Shown here: positions 14,275-14,323 of the stretch, one piece after another | Numbering within the stretch: position 1 is the stretch's first letter | Layout of the letters: every line of letters starts with the position of its first letter | Source of the DNA: Candidatus Omnitrophota bacterium | GTDB taxonomy: Bacteria > Omnitrophota > Koll11 > Aquiviventales > Aquiviventaceae | Direction: 5' to 3' | Assembly (NCBI GenBank): GCA_016196415.1 | Contig: JACPXS010000013.1 | Coordinates: 1-14,323, forward strand | DNA length: 14,323 nt | Notes under the pieces: model-generated | The model's database searches: none | What the model was told of the DNA's origin: nothing | Seen by the model: the letters and a program-made list of their open reading frames with translations, nothing else | Made by a program: the position numbers and the translations under genes

Positions 14275-14323
14275 TGTGCCATCACCTTCTTCAGCCTCCT
14301 TCTTGCGAGCTCAAGATCATCCC
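14271..14323 (-). CDS. 3' end of a HigB/RelE-like toxin gene (partial)
   Basis: Only the last 16 codons and the stop are present: DDLELARRRLKKVMAQ. A charged helix of this kind, after a Pro/acidic turn, is how HigB/Gp49-type mRNA interferases end, and the overlap with an XRE antitoxin start supports the call. Catalytic residues lie outside the window, so the family is inferred from context. Confidence 0.5.
   Translation of the reverse strand, partial: DDLELARRRLKKVMAQ

Overview
This 14.3 kb window is bacterial, roughly 60% GC by eye. Every gene I can support lies on the minus strand, so transcription runs from right (14323) to left (1). It looks like chromosomal housekeeping DNA from an uncultured bacterium. 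The HrcA/CIRCE heat-shock control is a perfect match. DnaK is the B. subtilis/archaeal-like form that lacks the extra N-terminal loop of proteobacterial DnaK. The miaB-miaA-hflX, hrcA-grpE-dnaK-dnaJ, FmdB-VanZ and DUF1015-accD neighbourhood, together with abundant short-period repeats, fits a candidate-phylum lineage (Omnitrophota-like is my guess; low confidence).

Layout in the direction of transcription. (1) 14323-13352: the 3' end of a HigB-like toxin, overlapping antitoxin higA-like, then a secreted TIMP/NTR-like protein. (2) 13341-9549: tRNA and ribosome genes miaB, miaA and hflX. (3) 9552-4003: the heat-shock operon, driven by a TTGACA-17-TAGACT promoter and one perfect CIRCE: hrcA, grpE, an unknown 104-aa gene, dnaK, an unknown membrane protein, dnaJ. 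(4) 3922-1279: FmdB-type zinc ribbon, VanZ-like protein, a His/Cys-rich multi-spanning membrane protein, DUF1015 protein; the last three are tightly packed or overlapping. (5) 1278-925: a 354-bp intergenic region with repeats, a promoter and a 5' stem-loop. (6) accD, overlapping by one base a possible downstream gene that runs off the left edge.

Two things stand out. First, DnaJ is missing about 34 residues of its J-domain in frame, including helix II, the HPD motif and helix III. The gene is otherwise intact: glycine-rich region, four zinc-finger Cys pairs and C-terminal domains. Such a protein could bind substrate but should not activate DnaK. Second, the window is seeded with several families of short tandem or inverted repeats: 7-mers of GGAATGS type, 7-mers of AGTCCAC type, 8-mers of a CCAAC/GTTGG type, GGGGTCAGACC units and two hairpins upstream of hflX. 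Several copies sit inside genes without breaking them: two different families in linkers of MiaB, and one as the C-terminal tail of GrpE.

Functionally the window joins tRNA A37 ms2i6A modification (MiaA, MiaB), ribosome rescue or splitting (HflX), the HrcA-controlled DnaK chaperone system, and the first step of fatty-acid synthesis (AccD), with a small accessory patch (toxin-antitoxin, secreted NTR protein) at the right edge.
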